A DNA stretch of 64,000 nucleotides from Paracoccus stylophorae (GCF_028553765.1 NZ_CP067134.1:3329001-3393000), one strand, 5' to 3'; shown: positions 18,691-28,815, counted from the first letter of the stretch. Made by a program: numbers and translations. Notes: a model not told the origin generated them from the letters alone.

Positions 18691-19460
18691 ACATGGCAAT
18701 CAACTGGTCCGGTGTCTGGGCGATCTTTCATCACGAGATGATGCGCTTCTTCCGCACGATCATGCAGTCGCTGCTGTCGCCGGTGGTGTCCACGACGCTG
18801 TATTTCGTCGTGTTCGGCGCGGCCATCGGCGGGCGCATCCAGTCGGTCGAGGGCGTGCCCTATGGCGCCTTCATCGTGCCGGGGCTGATGATGCTGACGA
18901 TCCTTCAACAATCGGTCAGCAACGCCAGCTTCGGCATCTATTTCCCCAAGTTCAGCGGCACGATCTATGAATATCTGGTCTCGCCCGTCGGCTGGATCGA
19001 GGTGACGGCGGGTTTCGTCGGGGCCGCCGCCGCCAAGGCCATGCTGATCGCGCTGGTGATCCTGGCGACCAGCTTTTTCTTCGTGGGCGTGCATATCCTG
19101 CACCCGTTCTGGATGCTGGCCTTTCTGTTCCTGACCGCGCTTGGCTTCAGCCTTCTGGGATTTATCATCGGGCTGTGGGCCAAAAGTTTCGAGCAGCTGC
19201 AACTGGTTCCGATGATGGTCATCACGCCGCTGGTTTTCCTGGGCGGCGCGTTCTATTCGTCCAGCATGCTGCCCCCCTTCTGGGAGGGCGTGGCGAAGCT
19301 GAACCCGGTTCTCTACCTGATCTCGGGGTTCCGGTGGTCGTTCTTCGGGCTGGCCGATGTGCCGGTCGGCGTCTCGCTGTTCGCCGTCGCGCTGATGGTC
19401 GTGGTCTGTTTCGGCATCATCCGCTGGATCTTCGCGACCGGCTGGCGGCTGCGCGAATAG
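18687..19460 (+). CDS. ABC-2 type exporter permease (YadH-like)
   Basis: A 257-residue membrane protein with six predicted helices and the ABC-2 signature region, in which [23 protein letters not shown] carries the conserved proline/glycine-rich element before the last helices. The N-terminal amphipathic segment [14 protein letters not shown] is the coupling region. It probably forms a dimer with two copies of the ATPase encoded just upstream (four-base overlap). What it exports cannot be read from sequence. Confidence 0.92.
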   Translation: MNMAINWSGVWAIFHHEMMRFFRTIMQSLLSPVVSTTLYFVVFGAAIGGRIQSVEGVPYGAFIVPGLMMLTILQQSVSNASFGIYFPKFSGTIYEYLVSPVGWIEVTAGFVGAAAAKAMLIALVILATSFFFVGVHILHPFWMLAFLFLTALGFSLLGFIIGLWAKSFEQLQLVPMMVITPLVFLGGAFYSSSMLPPFWEGVAKLNPVLYLISGFRWSFFGLADVPVGVSLFAVALMVVVCFGIIRWIFATGWRLRE

Positions 19461-19461
19461 G

Positions 19462-19950
19462 TCAGTTCCCGCGCTTGCGGCCGGGTTTCAGGCTGTCGCA
19501 GATCCGCGTCTGCGGGTCCAGCCTGACATATTCGCGCGCGCTGAGGACCTGCATGTTCAGCGACCGGTTCCAGCCGCCGAACCATTTTTCGCGGATCGCA
19601 CCGCGATAGTAATTGCCCATGATCTGATCGACGAAGGGCGGGATGATCGTGGTGTTGGGGATGCGCGGGGCGTGAAAGCCGATCCGCGCCTTCGGCCCCA
19701 GACAGGCATTGGGCAGGGTGATCAGCATCGTGCAGGCCGACCGGCAATAGCCGCGGATGCGCACGGTCTTGCCGGACCGGGCCAGTTGTTCGCGCCGCTG
19801 CGTCATCTGCAGGACATTGCCGCCGCTGTCATTGGTGACGTCGAGGAAACGTCCCTTGACCGTCGTCTTCGCCTGCGCCATCGGCGCCGCAGCCAGCAGC
19901 AGCGTGGCCAGAACAACCGGCAACCATGTGCCGCGTCGCAACATCTTCAT
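19462..19950 (-). CDS. secreted ClpP/crotonase-like hypothetical protein
   Basis: A 162-residue protein with a signal peptide (hydrophobic core about residues 9-22, cleavage near AQA at 27). The mature part resembles the COG3904-like periplasmic group: NDSGGNVLQ matches the DSPGG oxyanion region of ClpP-fold enzymes, CRSACTM puts Ser71 at the nucleophile position, and GFHAPR puts His93 at the general-base position. A peptidase or esterase activity in the periplasm is a prediction only. The ATG at 19950 has AGGA five bases upstream; 19956 is an alternative. It converges on the ABC permease, whose stop lies one base away. Confidence 0.7.
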   Translation of the reverse strand: MKMLRRGTWLPVVLATLLLAAAPMAQAKTTVKGRFLDVTNDSGGNVLQMTQRREQLARSGKTVRIRGYCRSACTMLITLPNACLGPKARIGFHAPRIPNTTIIPPFVDQIMGNYYRGAIREKWFGGWNRSLNMQVLSAREYVRLDPQTRICDSLKPGRKRGN

Positions 19951-20055
19951 CGTCATCCTGCCCACACCCGAACGTCATTGGCGATGCTGCCCGCAATATC
20001 GGCCGTGGGCCGGCGCTGCGAAAGCCGCCTTGCGCCGCTGTCACGCGATCGTCAG

Positions 20056-20114
20056 AGGAGGTGATTCCCGCTAATCCCTTTTCCGGGCCACGCGAATCGC
20101 TTATCTGCCGCTGA
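20056..20114 (+). promoter_or_regulatory. extended anti-16S complement with short frame leading into rimO
   Basis: GAGGAGGTGATT at about 20056-20067 is near-perfectly complementary to the 3' end of 16S rRNA, yet no ATG follows at normal spacing; the rimO ATG lies about 47 bases on. A frame entered at this site runs 17 codons and ends in TGATG overlapping the rimO start. It may be a standby ribosome site or a non-AUG leader peptide coupled to rimO, or chance. Confidence 0.3.
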
Positions 20115-21493
20115 TGCAACAGAATCCGCCCGACCTGCGCCCCGATCTTGCCCGCGCCCGCATCCCCGACGAACGGCGTCAGGGCCAGCCGACCATCGGC
20201 ATGGTCAGCCTTGGCTGCCCCAAGGCGCTGGTCGACAGCGAACGCATCCTGACCCGCCTGCGCGCCGAGGGTTATGCGATCAGCCCCGATTATGCCGGCG
20301 CGGATGCGGTGATCGTCAACACCTGCGGCTTTCTGGACAGCGCCAAGGCCGAAAGCCTGGACGCGATCGGCGAGGCGCTGGCCGAAAACGGGCGGGTCAT
20401 CGTCACCGGATGCCTGGGGGCGGAGCCCGACTACATCACCGGCGCGCATCCACGGGTGCTGGCCGTCACCGGGCCGCATCAATACGAATCGGTGCTGGAC
20501 GCGGTGCATGGCGCGGTGCCGCCCAGCCCCGATCCGTTCATCGACCTGCTGCCCGCCTCGGGCGTCAGCCTGACGCCGCGCCATTACAGCTATCTCAAGA
20601 TTTCCGAGGGCTGTAACCACAAATGCAAATTCTGCATCATCCCCGACATGCGCGGCCGTCTGGTCAGCCGTCCGGCCCATGCGGTCATGCGCGAGGCCGA
20701 AAAACTGGTTCAGGCGGGCGTGCGCGAACTGCTGGTCATCAGCCAGGACACCAGCGCCTATGGCGTGGACCGCCGGCACGACACCGAACGCGGGCACCGC
20801 GCCCATATCACCGATCTGGCGCGCGATCTGGGGTCGTTGGGGGCGTGGGTGCGGCTGCACTATGTCTATCCCTATCCGCATGTGCGCGACCTGATCCCGC
20901 TGATGGCCGCCCATTCCGACTCGGGCGGGGTGGTGCTGCCCTATCTGGACATCCCGTTCCAGCACGCCCATCCCGACACGCTGCGCCGCATGGCCCGGCC
21001 GGCGGCGGCCGCGAAGACGCTGGACGAGATCGCGGCATGGCGCGCGATCTGCCCCGACATCGCCCTGCGTTCGACCTTCATCGTCGGCTATCCCGGCGAG
21101 ACGGAAGACGAGTTCCGGACCCTGCTGGACTGGCTGGACGAGGCGCAGCTGGATCGCGTCGGCGCGTTCCAGTATGAAAACGTGCGCGGCGCGCGGGCGA
21201 ACGCCCTGCCCGATCACGTGCCGGACGAGGTGAAACAGGACCGTTTCGACCGCTTCATGGAAAAGGCGCAGGCAATCAGCGCGGCGAAACTGGCCGCGAA
21301 GGTCGGTCAGCGGATCGAGGTGATCGTGGATCAGGTGGACGCCGACGGCGCCACCTGCCGCACCAAGGCCGACGCACCCGAGATCGACGGTAATCTGTTC
21401 ATCGACGAAGGTTTTCAGGCGCTGAAGCCCGGCGACATCGTCAGCGTGACCGTTGACGAGGCGGGCGAATACGATCTGTGGGGACGGCTGTGA
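20114..21493 (+). CDS. rimO: ribosomal protein S12 methylthiotransferase
   Basis: A 459-residue radical-SAM enzyme that adds a methylthio group to an aspartate of ribosomal protein S12. The UPF0004 domain ([29 protein letters not shown]) carries three cysteines for one Fe-S cluster; the radical-SAM motif is [14 protein letters not shown]; a TRAM domain closes the protein (about 390-459). The sequence PKALVDSE identifies RimO rather than MiaB. The stop overlaps the sulfotransferase start. Confidence 0.96.
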   Translation: MQQNPPDLRPDLARARIPDERRQGQPTIGMVSLGCPKALVDSERILTRLRAEGYAISPDYAGADAVIVNTCGFLDSAKAESLDAIGEALAENGRVIVTGCLGAEPDYITGAHPRVLAVTGPHQYESVLDAVHGAVPPSPDPFIDLLPASGVSLTPRHYSYLKISEGCNHKCKFCIIPDMRGRLVSRPAHAVMREAEKLVQAGVRELLVISQDTSAYGVDRRHDTERGHRAHITDLARDLGSLGAWVRLHYVYPYPHVRDLIPLMAAHSDSGGVVLPYLDIPFQHAHPDTLRRMARPAAAAKTLDEIAAWRAICPDIALRSTFIVGYPGETEDEFRTLLDWLDEAQLDRVGAFQYENVRGARANALPDHVPDEVKQDRFDRFMEKAQAISAAKLAAKVGQRIEVIVDQVDADGATCRTKADAPEIDGNLFIDEGFQALKPGDIVSVTVDEAGEYDLWGRL

Positions 21494-22365
21494 TCCCGGC
21501 CGCGCGGCAAGGCTGGGACCCGGACGGAAAACCCCGCAAGCCGCGCATCGTCGGCATCGGCGCGCAGAAGGCCGGCACAAGCTGGCTGTCCGAAATGCTG
21601 GCCCAGCATCCGCGGATCTGGACCCCGCCCTTCAAGGAGGTGCAGTTCTTCAACCACCGCTTCGTGCCCGAACATCGCCAGTGGCTGCCGTGGCATTTCC
21701 GGCGCAGCAAGGAAAATCTGGTCCGCCGCCACATCGCGACCGGCACGCCGATGACGCCCGAGATGGCGGCCTATCTGTCCGAAATCACGACCGGCGAGAT
21801 GTTCACCGCGAAATGGTATCGCAGCGTGTTCGCGCCCGCGCCGCCCGGCACACGGCCCATCGACATCACCCCCGAATATTCCACCCTGCCCGACGAGGGC
21901 GTGGATTTCGTCGCCGATTTCCTGCCGCAGGCGCAGTTCATCTATATCATCCGCCACCCGGTCGACCGCGCCATCTCTCAGTTGAAGATGAACCTGCGGC
22001 GCAAGGGGCGCAGCCCCGCCAGCCTTGACGACTGGATGGCCGAGATCGAGGCGCCCGAGTTGATGGACCGGGGCGATTACGCCGCCTATCTGCCGCGCTG
22101 GCGCGCGCGATTCGGACCCGACCGGCTGCTGGTGCTGCCCTTCGGGCGCATCGCCCGCGATCCGCAGGGCCTGATCCGCGATGTCGAGGCGTTTCTGGAC
22201 CTGCCCGCCGCCGAATATCAGGGCCTGCACAAGAAGGTCTTTGCGGCCCCCGGCGGGCCGTCCGTGCCCGATGCCGCGCGCGCGGAACTGCGCGCCCGGC
22301 TGGAGCCGCAATTCGCGTTTCTTCAGGCGACGATGCCGGCCGCGTTCCTGGACGATCTGCGCTGA
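21490..22365 (+). CDS. sulfotransferase domain protein
   Basis: A 291-residue PAPS-dependent sulfotransferase-like protein. The 5'-phosphosulfate loop is [15 protein letters not shown] and the 3'-phosphate motif is [35 protein letters not shown] is a typical later segment. It probably sulfates a polysaccharide, lipid or small secreted molecule, acceptor unknown. GTG at 21490 is preferred (GGGGA five bases upstream, TGTGA overlap with rimO stop); GTG at 21478 is possible. Confidence 0.85.
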   Translation: MIPAARQGWDPDGKPRKPRIVGIGAQKAGTSWLSEMLAQHPRIWTPPFKEVQFFNHRFVPEHRQWLPWHFRRSKENLVRRHIATGTPMTPEMAAYLSEITTGEMFTAKWYRSVFAPAPPGTRPIDITPEYSTLPDEGVDFVADFLPQAQFIYIIRHPVDRAISQLKMNLRRKGRSPASLDDWMAEIEAPELMDRGDYAAYLPRWRARFGPDRLLVLPFGRIARDPQGLIRDVEAFLDLPAAEYQGLHKKVFAAPGGPSVPDAARAELRARLEPQFAFLQATMPAAFLDDLR

Positions 22366-22421
22366 CCTTTCACCGGGACGCGCTATCGCCTACATACCCG
22401 CAAAACCCTTAGGAGATTCCC

Positions 22422-24077
22422 ATGGCGTCCTATCAGTTCGTGTATCACATGGACGGCGTGTCCAAGACCTATCCCGGCGGAAAGAAGGTCTTCGAGAACA
22501 TCCGTCTGAACTTTCTTCCCGGCGTCAAGATCGGCGTGGTCGGCGTCAACGGGTCGGGCAAATCGACGCTGCTGCGCGTCATGGCCGGGCTGGACAAGGA
22601 TTTCACCGGCGAGGCCTGGGCCGCCAAGGGCGCGACCGTGGGCTATCTGCCGCAGGAACCGCAGCTTGATCCGGCGCTGAACGTGCGCGGCAACGTGATG
22701 GAGGGCGTGAAGGCCAAGCAGCAGAAGCTGGAACGCTATAACGAGCTGGCGATGAACTATTCGGACGAGACCGCCGAAGAAATGGCCGCCCTGCAGGACG
22801 AGATCGACGCAGAGAACCTGTGGGACCTGGACAGCCAGATCGACGTCGCGATGGAGGCGCTGCGCTGCCCGCCGGACGACGCCGACGTGGACAGCCTGTC
22901 GGGCGGCGAACGCCGCCGCGTGGCCCTGTGCAAGCTGCTGCTGGAAGCGCCCGACATGCTGCTGCTGGACGAACCGACCAACCATCTGGACGCGGAGACC
23001 ATCGCCTGGCTGCAAAAGCACCTGATGGAATACAAGGGCACGATCCTGATCGTGACCCATGACCGCTATTTCCTGGACGACATCACCAGCTGGATCCTGG
23101 AACTGGATCGCGGCCGGGGCATCCCGTACGAGGGGAACTATTCCGCGTGGCTGGAACAGAAGGCCAAGCGGCTGGCGCAGGAATCGCGCGAGGACAAGTC
23201 CAAGCAGAAGGTTCTGGAACGCGAACTGGAATGGATCCGCGCCGGCGCCAAGGCGCGTCAGGCCAAGTCCAAGGCGCGGATCAACGCCTATAACGAGATG
23301 GCCGGCCAGTCCGAACGCGAAAAGCTGTCGCGCGCCCAGATCATCATTCCCAACGGCGAACGTCTGGGCAACAAGGTGATCGAGGTGAACGGCCTGAAGA
23401 AGGCGATGGGCGACAAGCTGCTGATCGAGGATCTGGATTTCAGCCTGCCGCCGGGCGGCATCGTCGGCGTGATCGGCCCGAACGGGGCCGGCAAATCGAC
23501 GCTGTTCCGGATGCTGACCGGCCACGAGGAACCCGATCAGGGCGAGATCGTCTATGGCGAGACGGTGCAGCTGTCCTATGTCGATCAGTCGCGCGACGCG
23601 CTGGACCCCAACGCCACCGTCTGGGAGGAAATCAGCGGCGGCGCGGAACAGATCGTGCTGGGCGATGCAACGATGAACAGCCGCGCCTATTGCAGCGCGT
23701 TCAACTTCAAGGGCGGCGACCAGCAGAAGAAGGTCGGCCAGCTGTCGGGCGGCGAACGCAACCGCGTGCACATGGCCAAGCTGCTGAAAGAGGGCGGCAA
23801 CGTGCTGCTGCTGGACGAACCGACCAACGATCTGGACGTCGAGACCCTTCAGGCGCTGGAAGCCGCGTTGGAGGATTTCGCCGGCTGCGCGGTCATCATC
23901 AGCCACGACCGGTTTTTCCTCGACCGTCTCTGCACCCATATCCTGGCGTTCGAGGGCAATGCCCATGTCGAATGGTTCGAGGGCAATTTCGAAGCCTACG
24001 AGGCGGACAAGGTGCGGCGTCTGGGGCCGGATTCGGTCGAGCCGAAGCGGGTGAAATACAAGAAGTTCACGCGCTGA
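22422..24077 (+). CDS. ettA: energy-dependent translational throttle protein
   Basis: A 551-residue ABC-F protein with two ATPase domains and no membrane part. The first has [21 protein letters not shown] and LLLDEPTNHLD; the second GPNGAGKSTLF, QLSGGERNRV and LLLDEPTNDLD. The linker between them (about 240-325) contains the charged P-site-interacting helices (KQKVLERELEWIR). EttA binds the ribosomal E site and gates the first peptide bonds according to ATP/ADP ratio. AGGAG precedes the ATG by six bases. Confidence 0.95.
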   Translation: MASYQFVYHMDGVSKTYPGGKKVFENIRLNFLPGVKIGVVGVNGSGKSTLLRVMAGLDKDFTGEAWAAKGATVGYLPQEPQLDPALNVRGNVMEGVKAKQQKLERYNELAMNYSDETAEEMAALQDEIDAENLWDLDSQIDVAMEALRCPPDDADVDSLSGGERRRVALCKLLLEAPDMLLLDEPTNHLDAETIAWLQKHLMEYKGTILIVTHDRYFLDDITSWILELDRGRGIPYEGNYSAWLEQKAKRLAQESREDKSKQKVLERELEWIRAGAKARQAKSKARINAYNEMAGQSEREKLSRAQIIIPNGERLGNKVIEVNGLKKAMGDKLLIEDLDFSLPPGGIVGVIGPNGAGKSTLFRMLTGHEEPDQGEIVYGETVQLSYVDQSRDALDPNATVWEEISGGAEQIVLGDATMNSRAYCSAFNFKGGDQQKKVGQLSGGERNRVHMAKLLKEGGNVLLLDEPTNDLDVETLQALEAALEDFAGCAVIISHDRFFLDRLCTHILAFEGNAHVEWFEGNFEAYEADKVRRLGPDSVEPKRVKYKKFTR

Positions 24078-24281
24078 AGCCGGCAGCCCTCCGACCAAGG
24101 TCTTAGGCAGGCCTGCCTAGGCAATCGCGCGCAGATGCACGCTGCGGTGGCGTCTGGCATGATCGTGCCATCGCCAGCTGTATTCATGGCGTCGCGTTTT
24201 CCGATGCCGATATTTTCGCCTGCGAACACCGCGCCGGCGGGTCCTTGCGACCACCGGGGCGGGCGGGCCGAGCAGACCTTT
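24078..24281. other. 204-bp gap after ettA containing a 16-bp perfect palindrome
   Basis: No gene is supported here. TAGGCAGGCCTGCCTA at 24104-24119 is a perfect palindrome, 27 bp past the ettA stop. It lacks a central loop and a T-tract, so it is a weak terminator candidate and could equally be a protein-binding site. The rest of the gap faces the 3' end of the response-regulator gene. Confidence 0.45.
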
Positions 24282-24992
24282 TCAGGCAGGACTTTCAGAC
24301 CCGCCGAAGCCATCCTCCTCCCGGATGGTTTCGGCGGTGTCCTGCCCGCGCCGGGGTCGCTGCGTGCCGTGGCTGGCGCGCAGGACCAGGTCGATCAGCT
24401 CGACCACCGACCCGACCCGCAGCTTTTCCAGGATGCGGGCGCGGTGGTGATCGACGGTGCGCGGGCTGATATCCAGATGCCGCCCGATCTCCTTGCTGGA
24501 GACCTCGGCCGGGTTGGCAAGGATATGCTCCACGATCTGCTGCTCGCGCGGGGTCAGGCGGGCAAAGCGGTCGCACACCTCGCGGAGGGCGCGGCGTTCG
24601 CGGTGCATGCTGCGCGCCATCTTCAGGGCCTGCCCGATCCGTTCGACCAGATCGGCCTGCCGGAACGGCTTTTCCAGGAAATCGACCGCCCCGTCCTTGA
24701 TCGCCTGCACCGATTCCGGAATCCCGCCGTGGCCGGTCACGAAGATGATGGGCAGCGGGCTGCACCGGTCGTTCAGCTGGCGCTGCAATTCAAGCCCGTT
24801 CATGCCCGGCATGCCGTAATCCAGGACCAGGCACCCCGGCGGCAGATCGTCATGCGCCGCCAGAAACGATGCCGCGCTGTCGAACGCCCTTACATCGAAA
24901 CCCCGCATCCGCAGCGCGCGGGAAAGCGAGATGCGGATCGCCTCATCGTCATCGACGATGAAGACGCTGCGCGGATCTGGGTCATGGTCCAT
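24282..24992 (-). CDS. FixJ-type response regulator
   Basis: A 236-residue two-domain regulator. The receiver domain (about 8-125) has the acidic pocket IVDDDEA, phospho-acceptor Asp58 in CLVLDYGMPG, and EKPF with the conserved Lys. The C-terminal LuxR-type HTH reads LTPREQQIVEHI and SSKEIGRHLDISPRTVDHH. It is encoded 94 bp downstream of the sensor kinase on the same strand and should receive its phosphoryl group. A charged 25-residue tail follows the HTH. Targets are unknown. Confidence 0.93.
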   Translation of the reverse strand: MDHDPDPRSVFIVDDDEAIRISLSRALRMRGFDVRAFDSAASFLAAHDDLPPGCLVLDYGMPGMNGLELQRQLNDRCSPLPIIFVTGHGGIPESVQAIKDGAVDFLEKPFRQADLVERIGQALKMARSMHRERRALREVCDRFARLTPREQQIVEHILANPAEVSSKEIGRHLDISPRTVDHHRARILEKLRVGSVVELIDLVLRASHGTQRPRRGQDTAETIREEDGFGGSESPA

Positions 24993-25086
24993 CGCTGTCG
25001 ATCCTTCCTGTGCTGTCGTGGCGGGCCGTTGCGCGTGGCGCCGCGGCCGCCGTTCCGTTCCGTCCCGTGCCGGCCCCTGCCCTCCG

Positions 25087-27411
25087 TTACACGGCGTCTG
25101 TCCCGGTCCCGTCAACCCGCAGGGTGAAACGGAACCGCGCACCCGGTTGATGGTTTCGATCCAGCATCAGCGAACCGCCATTCGCCTCGATCATCGAACG
25201 GCAGATCGACAGGCCCAGCCCCATGCCGGTCGCCTTCGTCGTTTCGAACTGCGAAAACAGGCTGACCGAGGGATCGACGCCGGGGCCGGTATCCTCGACC
25301 GTCACCTCGACCATGTCGCCGCGACGCTGCGCGGCCACCGTCACGCGGCGCAGCTTGCTTTCGGCATCGGCCATCGCCTCGATCGCGTTGCGCAGAAGAT
25401 TGACCAGCACCTGCGCGATCTGGACGCGATGCGCGCGAACCGGCGGCAGATCGGGCAGCGCCGCCACCACGGTCACATTCGCCTCGACGGCCTCGGCCTG
25501 GACAAGGCGGCGCGCCTGTTCCAGCAATTCGGCCAGATCGAAGGCGGTGACGCGGCTTTCGTCCTTGCCGATGAACCCGCGCAGTGCCCGGATGATCTCG
25601 CCCGCGCGCAGCGATTGCTGCTCGATCTCGGTCAGCACCTCGCGCAGTTCGGGGGCGCTGTTTCCGGCCTTGTCCACGATCAGCAGGCCGGTATCGGCGT
25701 TCTGGGCGATAGTCGTCAGCGGCTGGTTCAGTTCATGGGCAAGCCCGGCGGCCATCTGGCCCATCGTGTTGCCGCGCGCCAGATGCGACAGATCGCGGTT
25801 CAGGCGCACGATCTCGTTCTCGCGGGCGCGCGCCTCGGTCAGATCGTCCATGGTCACGACCGCATGCAGCGGCGTGCCGCGATGATCCCGGATCAGGATC
25901 GCGTTGACCCGGATGCAGACGATTTCCCCGTCCCTGCGCCGGATCCGCGCCTCTCGATCCGCAGTGAACACGTCGTCGTCGGCAAAGGCCTGCGGGGTGA
26001 ACATGGGCGGATCGCCCTGCACCGTCAGATCGGCAAAGCGCATCTGCAAAAGCCGGTCGGCATCATGGCCGGTCAGATCGCAAAACGCCGCATTGACCTT
26101 GAGGAACCGGCCCGTCGCGGGCGAGATCTGGGCCATCGCGCGCGGCGACAGATCGAAGGTCTGGCCGTATTCCCGTTCGGCCTTCTTGCGGGCGACGATC
26201 TGCTGCATCAGCGATTCGTTGGCCAGCGCCAGTTCCTTGTAGGTGCGCGGCAACGGCTCGGCCGCGTCCACCTCGCCCTGCGAGATCAGGGCGGACCGCA
26301 CCGCGAATTCCCGCACCGGGCGATAGATATACAGTGCCAGCGCAAGGCCGACGATGCCGGTGATGGCCGCAACGAGCGCGGCGATCCAGATGTTGAAGGC
26401 ACGGTTGCGCCGCAACTCTCCGATGAAATCGTTCTGCGGCGCATAGACCGCGATCGTCCACGGCATCTGTTCGCTGATCGCCGGCAGGACATTGGCGATA
26501 TAGGCGTCGCCGTCATGGCTGAACTCCGAAAACAGCTCGTTCTGGATCGGAAAAGCGACCGAGCCGACCAGATTGGCAAAGGCCGCGCGCGCGATGGGAT
26601 CGCCGAATTCGTCGATGCTGACGAATCGCAGCGTGCCGTCGCTGTCGCGGGTCTTGATCAGCGACGGATCGGGATGCGCGATCACGTCGCCGTTGCTGTT
26701 GATGATCAGCGCCCGGCCATGCGTGCCGATCTGCAACCGCGCCAGGAAGTTCGAGATGTTGCTGATCTCGATATCGACGCCGACCACGCCCCGGATGCCG
26801 CCATTCCCGTCGGGCACCGGCGCGGCCAGGGTGATGCCGGGTTGCTGGGACGAGAAGAAGATATAGGGCTCGGTCCAGATCGTGGCCATCGCGGCGCTGG
26901 CGCGGCGATACCACGGGCGGCTGCGCGGATCGAAGCGGTCGCCGGGATCGCGTGCGCGTTCGACCGGCTGAAAATCCTCGGTCCGCCAGACGAAATCGAC
27001 CGAACGCGCCCCGTCCTCAAAGGTGATCAGCTTCGAGCGGAACGGCGCCGGCGCATCGGTGCGCATGACATAGACGAAGCTGCCATCCTCGCCGCCGAAA
27101 TACAGCCCCGAGAATTGCGGCGTGATGCGCAGTTGCTGGAACAGGAACTGTTCAAGCTGCGCGGGATTGTCGCTGGCAAGAACCTCGTGCTGGGCCAGCC
27201 GCGCCGCCAGTTCCGCCGCCCCCTGCGCCGGGTTCAGAAAGCGGCTTGAATGTTCGGCGGTGTTGTTGCCGACATCGCTCAGCAGGGTGCGCGCATGGTC
27301 CATCAGCACCCGCTGCGAGGTCAGATAGGACGAAAACACCACGGCCAGCACCGCAAGGAACTGAAGCCCCGCCAGTCCGACGGCAAGCAATGCGGCAAGC
27401 GAATTTCTCAT
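25087..27411 (-). CDS. membrane sensor histidine kinase with Cache and PAS domains
   Basis: A 774-residue kinase. Helix 1 is about 7-30; a large periplasmic double-Cache sensor follows (DPRSRPWYRRASA and GGIRGVVGVDIEI are typical); helix 2 is about 342-365; a PAS domain spans about 425-530; the phospho-His lies in GLAHELNQPL near 558; and the ATPase N and G boxes are NLLRNAIEAM and GMGLGLSI. HELNQP kinases of this type pair with FixJ-like regulators, matching the next gene. Cache sensors usually detect small carboxylates or amino acids. No heme-binding PAS signature was recognised, so oxygen sensing is not implied. Confidence 0.92.
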   Translation of the reverse strand: MRNSLAALLAVGLAGLQFLAVLAVVFSSYLTSQRVLMDHARTLLSDVGNNTAEHSSRFLNPAQGAAELAARLAQHEVLASDNPAQLEQFLFQQLRITPQFSGLYFGGEDGSFVYVMRTDAPAPFRSKLITFEDGARSVDFVWRTEDFQPVERARDPGDRFDPRSRPWYRRASAAMATIWTEPYIFFSSQQPGITLAAPVPDGNGGIRGVVGVDIEISNISNFLARLQIGTHGRALIINSNGDVIAHPDPSLIKTRDSDGTLRFVSIDEFGDPIARAAFANLVGSVAFPIQNELFSEFSHDGDAYIANVLPAISEQMPWTIAVYAPQNDFIGELRRNRAFNIWIAALVAAITGIVGLALALYIYRPVREFAVRSALISQGEVDAAEPLPRTYKELALANESLMQQIVARKKAEREYGQTFDLSPRAMAQISPATGRFLKVNAAFCDLTGHDADRLLQMRFADLTVQGDPPMFTPQAFADDDVFTADREARIRRRDGEIVCIRVNAILIRDHRGTPLHAVVTMDDLTEARARENEIVRLNRDLSHLARGNTMGQMAAGLAHELNQPLTTIAQNADTGLLIVDKAGNSAPELREVLTEIEQQSLRAGEIIRALRGFIGKDESRVTAFDLAELLEQARRLVQAEAVEANVTVVAALPDLPPVRAHRVQIAQVLVNLLRNAIEAMADAESKLRRVTVAAQRRGDMVEVTVEDTGPGVDPSVSLFSQFETTKATGMGLGLSICRSMIEANGGSLMLDRNHQPGARFRFTLRVDGTGTDAV

Positions 27412-27633
27412 GGTCCGGCGAACAGATGCGGTTTCGTGACGGACCCATGTCTAGCAAGCGGGCGCGCGGTGCAGCACCCTTCCGCAGCGTCAATTGAGGA
27501 AAATCAAGGTTGGGAATGGCGGACCCGGCATCCGGTTCGATGATTGGGAAGGCGAACGGACCGTCCTGCCACGCCCAAAGCCCCGGACGCGGCACGCCGG
27601 GGCCTTCGGTCTGGCGCGATCGCGCCGGTCAGG

Positions 27634-27846
27634 TCAGGACATGACCTGCTTGCTGCGCGCGCAGTTCGACTTGCGCGCCGGGGTGACGGTGGCGGGCTGC
27701 GATTGCAGCCTGGTGTCGGTGGCCTGCGGCGCGGTTTGCGCGGTGGGCGCAGGGATGACCGGCACGGTCGTGCGCGCCTCTTGCGCAAGGGCGGGTGCGG
27801 CCATCAGGGCGGCAAGGACGAAGGGCGTGGCAATGCGAAGGCGCAT
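27634..27846 (-). CDS. small secreted hypothetical protein
   Basis: A 70-residue protein with a clear Sec signal peptide (MRLRIATPFVLAALMAAPALA, cleavage before QEA). The mature 48 residues are Thr/Pro/Gln-rich with a single Cys in SNCARSKQ near the end. AAAGGAACCCGC gives a good ribosome-binding site. No family is recognised. It stands alone between the kinase start and dsbA-like gene, in a region otherwise without genes (27412-27633 and 27847-28054 hold no other supported feature). Confidence 0.6.
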   Translation of the reverse strand: MRLRIATPFVLAALMAAPALAQEARTTVPVIPAPTAQTAPQATDTRLQSQPATVTPARKSNCARSKQVMS

Positions 27847-28054
27847 GGCGGGTTCCTTTTTGCAGTTGGTTGCCCCTTCATCCTGCAACCGAATCGCCCG
27901 ATCTCAAACAAAAAGCGCAAATGCGGCCGCCCGACTCGCGCAAACGTGTGCTGCCGCGCGCGCCCGGTCCCACCGGATCGTGACTGTCATCTTGGGGATT
28001 TGCACCTTATGCAGGTGTCGCGATTGCCGTCCGGACGACCGAAAGGGAACGAAC

Positions 28055-28687
28055 ATGCTTACCCGCCGCCACCTGCTTGTCAGCGTCACGGCGCTTGGCG
28101 CAACCGCCGCCCTGCCGGCCCTGTCGCAGGGGACCGAGCGCGCCAACCCCATGCCCGAGGAGCTGCGCAAGACGCTGGAGCGCAGCAGCAACGCCCCGGT
28201 TCTGGGCAATCCCGACGGCGACATCACCCTGACCGAGTTCTTCGATTACAACTGCCCGTTCTGCCGCAAGATGGTGGGCACGGTGCAGCAGCTGATCTCC
28301 ACCGATCCGGGGCTGCGCGTGGTCTATCGCGAATGGCCGGTCTTCGGCGAGGGGTCCGAGTTCGCGGCCCGCGCCTCGCTGGCGTCGCTGGATCAGGGCA
28401 AATACTGGGCGTTCCACAGCACGATGATGGGAATGAAGGGCCGCGCGGTCGAGGCGACGGTGATGCGCACCGCGCGCGAGGTCGGCCTGGACGAGGCCCG
28501 GCTGCGCCGCGACATGCAGGCCGGCCATATCGACGAACATATCGAAACCTCCTATGCGCTGGCCGAGCACATGGCACTTGTCGGCACCCCGACCTTCATC
28601 GCCGGCGACGAGGGGGTTTTCGGCGAGCTGACCCTGAAAGAGATGCGCGAGCTGATCGACCGGGCGCGCAGGACGCTGGCGGGCTAG
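28055..28687 (+). CDS. DsbA family thiol:disulfide oxidoreductase
   Basis: A 210-residue exported thioredoxin-fold protein. The signal sequence starts MLTRRHLLVSVTALGATAA and contains twin arginines. The active site is DYNCPFCRKM, and the cis-proline is in LVGTPTFIAGDEGVFGEL. This resembles the DsbA/Com1-like group in alphaproteobacteria (BdbD/ScsC-like) rather than E. coli DsbA. It should act in the periplasm as a disulfide oxidase or isomerase. GAAAGGGAACGAAC precedes the ATG. Confidence 0.9.
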   Translation: MLTRRHLLVSVTALGATAALPALSQGTERANPMPEELRKTLERSSNAPVLGNPDGDITLTEFFDYNCPFCRKMVGTVQQLISTDPGLRVVYREWPVFGEGSEFAARASLASLDQGKYWAFHSTMMGMKGRAVEATVMRTAREVGLDEARLRRDMQAGHIDEHIETSYALAEHMALVGTPTFIAGDEGVFGELTLKEMRELIDRARRTLAG

Positions 28688-28815
28688 CCGCCCGTCCGCC
28701 CCGCCCGCCGAACCCGCATGAACCACATTCAAAACCCTGCGCTTATCTGCTAGGCGACCTTTCGTGTTCGGGACCCGGTCCCGCGCGCAAAAGGTTTCCG
28801 GACGGAGGTTGCACG

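Noticed and set aside
25087..27411. FixL oxygen sensor
   Set aside because: The paired regulator is FixJ-like, but the kinase has a periplasmic Cache domain and I recognise no heme-PAS signature.
27847..28054. Hairpin GGTTGC...GCAACC and CACCT...AGGTG dyads upstream of the DsbA-like gene
   Set aside because: Five to six bp stems are expected by chance in a sequence of this length; no promoter spacing or conserved motif supports them.
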